Source of the DNA: Dulcicalothrix desertica PCC 7102
GTDB lineage: Bacteria > Cyanobacteriota > Cyanobacteriia > Cyanobacteriales > Nostocaceae
Length of the DNA: 64,000 nucleotides
Assembly: GCF_003991905.1 (NCBI RefSeq)
Contig: NZ_RSCL01000005.1
Coordinates: 62,001 to 126,000, forward strand
Direction: 5' to 3'
In this document: in pieces, positions 62,012-64,000 of the stretch
Position numbering within the stretch: the stretch's first letter is position 1
Layout: each line of letters opens with the position of its first letter
Notes under the pieces: generated by a model
Told to the model about the DNA's origin: nothing
What the model saw: only the letters and a program-made list of their open reading frames with translations
The model's database searches: none
Translations under genes and position numbers: made by a program

Positions 62012-62097
62012 AGTGTCAAAGTTAGGTTTATTATAAAATCTCTAACGGCTCTAAAAAAGGGTTATAAGTTTACTTTAGAACAAAGTGATAATCTTGA

Positions 62098-62194
62098 AGA
62101 TGCTACCCTGCGGGAAAACTCCGTTTACGTTCCTCAGCATGACATTAGATGCTACCCTGCGGGAAAACTCCGTTTACGTTCCTCAGCATGACAC
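62098..62194. repeat. Two tandem D-type repeats
   Basis: Two 47- to 49-bp units, each AGATGCTACCCTGCGGGAAA... through CAGCATGACA, stand directly one after the other (62098-62146, 62147-62194) and differ at only one or two bases. Single relatives lie near 11298 and 20903. Confidence 0.9.
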
Positions 62195-62201
62195 TGTAGT
62201 T

Positions 62202-62236
62202 CGGAATAGGACAGGCTTGCAATGCCTATCCTACAA
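62202..62236. repeat. A-type palindromic repeat
   Basis: GGAATAGGACAGGC and GCCTATCCTACAA form an imperfect inverted pair downstream of the phosphoribosyltransferase gene. Confidence 0.65.
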
Positions 62237-62252
62237 GGATGGTTAATTAGGC

Positions 62253-62786
62253 TTAGATTACATTTGCGACTGCTGCGTATTTGGTCGCTAAATCTGCTGG
62301 CGCCATTGTTTCGTATGGTTCAAATGGTTGGTGAATCCACGGATTATCGGCTAGGTAGTCAACGTAGTAATCTGGTTCAATTACTGAGCAGGCTTTATAC
62401 CAAAGTACGGCAGTACGAATATCTTCGATTTGAGTTGCGCTATATTGTTTAAGCCAAGGGATGGTTTCTTTGAGGGTAACGCCTGAGTCTACTAAATCGT
62501 CAACTAGTAGAATCCGCGAGCCTAGGGTATCGGTTGTCATTGCTAAATGTTGGGAAAAGATTAGGTTCCCCCTTTCTTGCTTGCCCACGCCGCTGTAAGA
62601 TGATGTAGCGAAAATTGCTAGGGGCTTGTCGTAAATGCGTGAGAGGATATCTCCAACTCTGAGTCCTCCGCGTGCTAGACAAATAATTTGGTTGAATTCC
62701 CAGCCAGACTGATAAATCTTAGCCGCGAGTAGTTCGATTTTTTGGTGGTAATCTGACCAAGAAACGTAAAGGTCTGGCATAAACAA
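62253..62786 (-). CDS. Phosphoribosyltransferase family protein
   Basis: A 177-residue type I PRTase. The PRPP-binding motif is RILLVDDLVDSGVTL (about 92-106), preceded by the PPi loop CLARGGLRVGD and flexible loop around SSYSGVGKQERG. This set resembles hypoxanthine-xanthine-guanine PRTases (Gpt/XprT-like), but the base specificity is not clear. Met3 (MPDLYVSWSDYHQKI) is a likely true start. It is divergent from the GPH transporter gene; 64 bp separate the two. Confidence 0.88.
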   Translation of the reverse strand: MFMPDLYVSWSDYHQKIELLAAKIYQSGWEFNQIICLARGGLRVGDILSRIYDKPLAIFATSSYSGVGKQERGNLIFSQHLAMTTDTLGSRILLVDDLVDSGVTLKETIPWLKQYSATQIEDIRTAVLWYKACSVIEPDYYVDYLADNPWIHQPFEPYETMAPADLATKYAAVANVI

Positions 62787-62850
62787 CCTGGTGATAGCTA
62801 ATAATACTAATTGTCGAGCTTTGACTATCTTATTATGAGTGCGAAGATTT

Positions 62851-64000
62851 ATGAAGGATTCTGATTTAGATTATATGAGGAGCAAGGCTGGTGAGAAGCT
62901 GAATTTAAGTACTAAGCTAGCTTACGGCGCCGGAGATTTAGGTCCAGCGATTACTGCGAATATCTCAGTTTTTTTCTTGCTGGTTTTTTTTACTAACGTC
63001 GCGGGTATTCCGGCGGGGATGGCTGGCAGTATTTTGATGATAGGGAAAATTTGGGATGCTATAAACGACCCGTTTGTTGGGTATTTGACGGATAAGACAA
63101 AATCAAAGCGGTGGGGGCGCCGTTTACCTTGGTTGCTTTATGGTGCAATTCCGTTTGGAATATTTTTCTTTCTACAATGGATAGTACCACGGTTTGGTAG
63201 TGGTGAGAGTAATACTTGGGGTTTGTTTTGGTACTATGTGGCAATAGGGATATGTTCACAGGTGTTTTACACGGTTGTGAATTTGCCATATACGGCGATG
63301 ACACCCGAACTGACACAAGATTATGATGAGCGCACAGGCTTAAATAGTTATCGATTTGCGTTTTCGATTGGCGGTAGTATTTTTTCATTAATATTGGCAA
63401 GAATTATTTTTGGCGCCGTTCCTGACCGTCAGATGCAGTATGTTGTTCTAGCTGCGATATGTGGAGTGATTTCTGTAGCTTCTTTATATTGGTGTGTGTT
63501 TGGAACACGTAAACGGGTTTTGGCTTTTGAAGCAAAGCGTATTCAAACCGAAGAAGAATCTGCTTTTTCAATAAAAGAGCAGCTAACAGCAGTTTTTACT
63601 AATATTCCTTTTTTATATGTAATTGGTATATATCTTTTTTCCTGGCTTGCCGTGCAAATCACTGCTAGCATTATTCCCTATTTCGTTGTTGAGTGTATGG
63701 GTTTGAAAGAATCTGATGTACCAACGGTAATGATAGGGGTACAGGGTACTGCTTTACTAATGTTATTTGTATGGAGTGCTTTAAGTAAGCGTGTTGGTAA
63801 AAAAATCGTTTACTTTTCGGGGATGACTTTGTGGATATTAGCAGCAGCAGGATTATATTTTTTACAACCTGGTCAAATTGGGTTAATGTACGTTTTGGCG
63901 GTAATGGCAGGGTTTGGTGTTTCCACAGCATATCTCGTTCCTTGGTCAATGATTCCTGATGTGATTGAACTCGATGAACTTCAAACAGGACAGCGACGTG
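62851..64000 (+). CDS. GPH-family sugar:cation symporter, 3' end cut by window edge
   Basis: The frame from ATG 62851 stays open to the right edge (about 383 residues). The protein starts MKDSDLDYMRSKAGEKLNLS then TKLAYGAGDLGPAITANISV, followed by IGKIWDAINDPFVGYLTDKTKSKRWGRRLPWLL, the hallmark of the glycoside-pentoside-hexuronide:cation symporter family within MFS (MelB-like). About ten hydrophobic helices are visible. Substrate unknown; melibiose-type sugars or related solutes are usual for the family. The end of the visible part (MIPDVIELDELQTGQRR) corresponds to a conserved cytoplasmic loop of GPH proteins. Confidence 0.9.
   Translation, partial: MKDSDLDYMRSKAGEKLNLSTKLAYGAGDLGPAITANISVFFLLVFFTNVAGIPAGMAGSILMIGKIWDAINDPFVGYLTDKTKSKRWGRRLPWLLYGAIPFGIFFFLQWIVPRFGSGESNTWGLFWYYVAIGICSQVFYTVVNLPYTAMTPELTQDYDERTGLNSYRFAFSIGGSIFSLILARIIFGAVPDRQMQYVVLAAICGVISVASLYWCVFGTRKRVLAFEAKRIQTEEESAFSIKEQLTAVFTNIPFLYVIGIYLFSWLAVQITASIIPYFVVECMGLKESDVPTVMIGVQGTALLMLFVWSALSKRVGKKIVYFSGMTLWILAAAGLYFLQPGQIGLMYVLAVMAGFGVSTAYLVPWSMIPDVIELDELQTGQRR

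Overview
The window is chromosomal DNA of a cyanobacterium, most likely a filamentous heterocyst-forming one (Nostocales, possibly Calothrix/Rivularia-like; the genus is not resolved). Evidence: a photosystem II PsbY gene, a PAM68-type PSII assembly factor, cyanobacterium-restricted families (TIGR02652-like and DUF1823-like), a pilMNOQ operon, a CphA2/cyanophycinase cluster of the kind known from N2-fixing cyanobacteria, and heptanucleotide tandem repeats (STRR type) typical of heterocystous genomes. Base composition is AT-rich, roughly 40% GC by eye. The palindrome GGCGCC occurs about 100 times (hand count) and I saw no copy of the classical cyanobacterial palindrome GCGATCGC.

Layout. 1-8.5 kb: a large coiled-coil/membrane protein cut by the left edge, an Rpn-type nuclease, a TldD/PmbA protease pair and cysS. 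8.6-9.8 kb: a CobW-family metallochaperone with a long His-rich loop. 9.8-12.5 kb: a small accessory island of decaying toxin-antitoxin and toxin-immunity genes: a PIN toxin gene split by a 93-bp MITE-like element, a HigA-like antitoxin gene whose 3' end was replaced by a second 187-bp element, a DUF1778-like fragment, and a papain-fold toxin remnant with an immunity-like gene. 12.5-17.8 kb: type IV pilus genes pilM-pilN-pilO-pilQ on the minus strand. 18-29.8 kb: an orphan sugar-binding lipoprotein, an MFS exporter, folC, psbY, a gamma-carbonic anhydrase-like protein, two small conserved genes, an M16 peptidase, methionine aminopeptidase, acylphosphatase, a very acidic low-complexity protein and a DUF1823 protein.

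30-37 kb is a storage-metabolism module: two paralogous GH13 alpha-glucan enzymes flank a divergent cphA2 / small gene / cphB set, which would link glucan turnover with cyanophycin synthesis and degradation. 38-45.3 kb is a signalling cluster: a REC-wHTH-HPt-REC-GGDEF regulator, a giant CHASE/PAS hybrid histidine kinase and two single-domain receivers, three of them overlapping. 45.5-48.5 kb: rpsO, PAM68 and DAHP synthase, then a lipoprotein. 48.8-58 kb: a GT-C-like membrane protein, a DUF1517-like protein, a pentapeptide-repeat protein, arogenate/prephenate dehydrogenase, a Uma2 nuclease, a PAS histidine kinase and an HtrA protease. 58.5-64 kb: small membrane and hypothetical genes, a PPK2-type polyphosphate kinase, a DUF2262 protein, a phosphoribosyltransferase and a GPH-family symporter running off the right edge.

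Intergenic DNA is densely colonised by several families of short palindromic repeats, named A to E here (A: GTGGGATGGGCATCC type; B: paired AGAAACCCGGTTTCT 15-mers resembling REPIN doublets; C: GTAGAGACGCGAT hairpins, often next to AGTGCTG heptamers; D: CTACCCTGCGGGAAAA units; E: GGATGTAACGGAT units). One B/C-type composite lies in frame inside the M16 peptidase gene, and one C copy supplies the stop codon of the CobW gene. I found no tRNA, rRNA, CRISPR array or full-length IS transposase.
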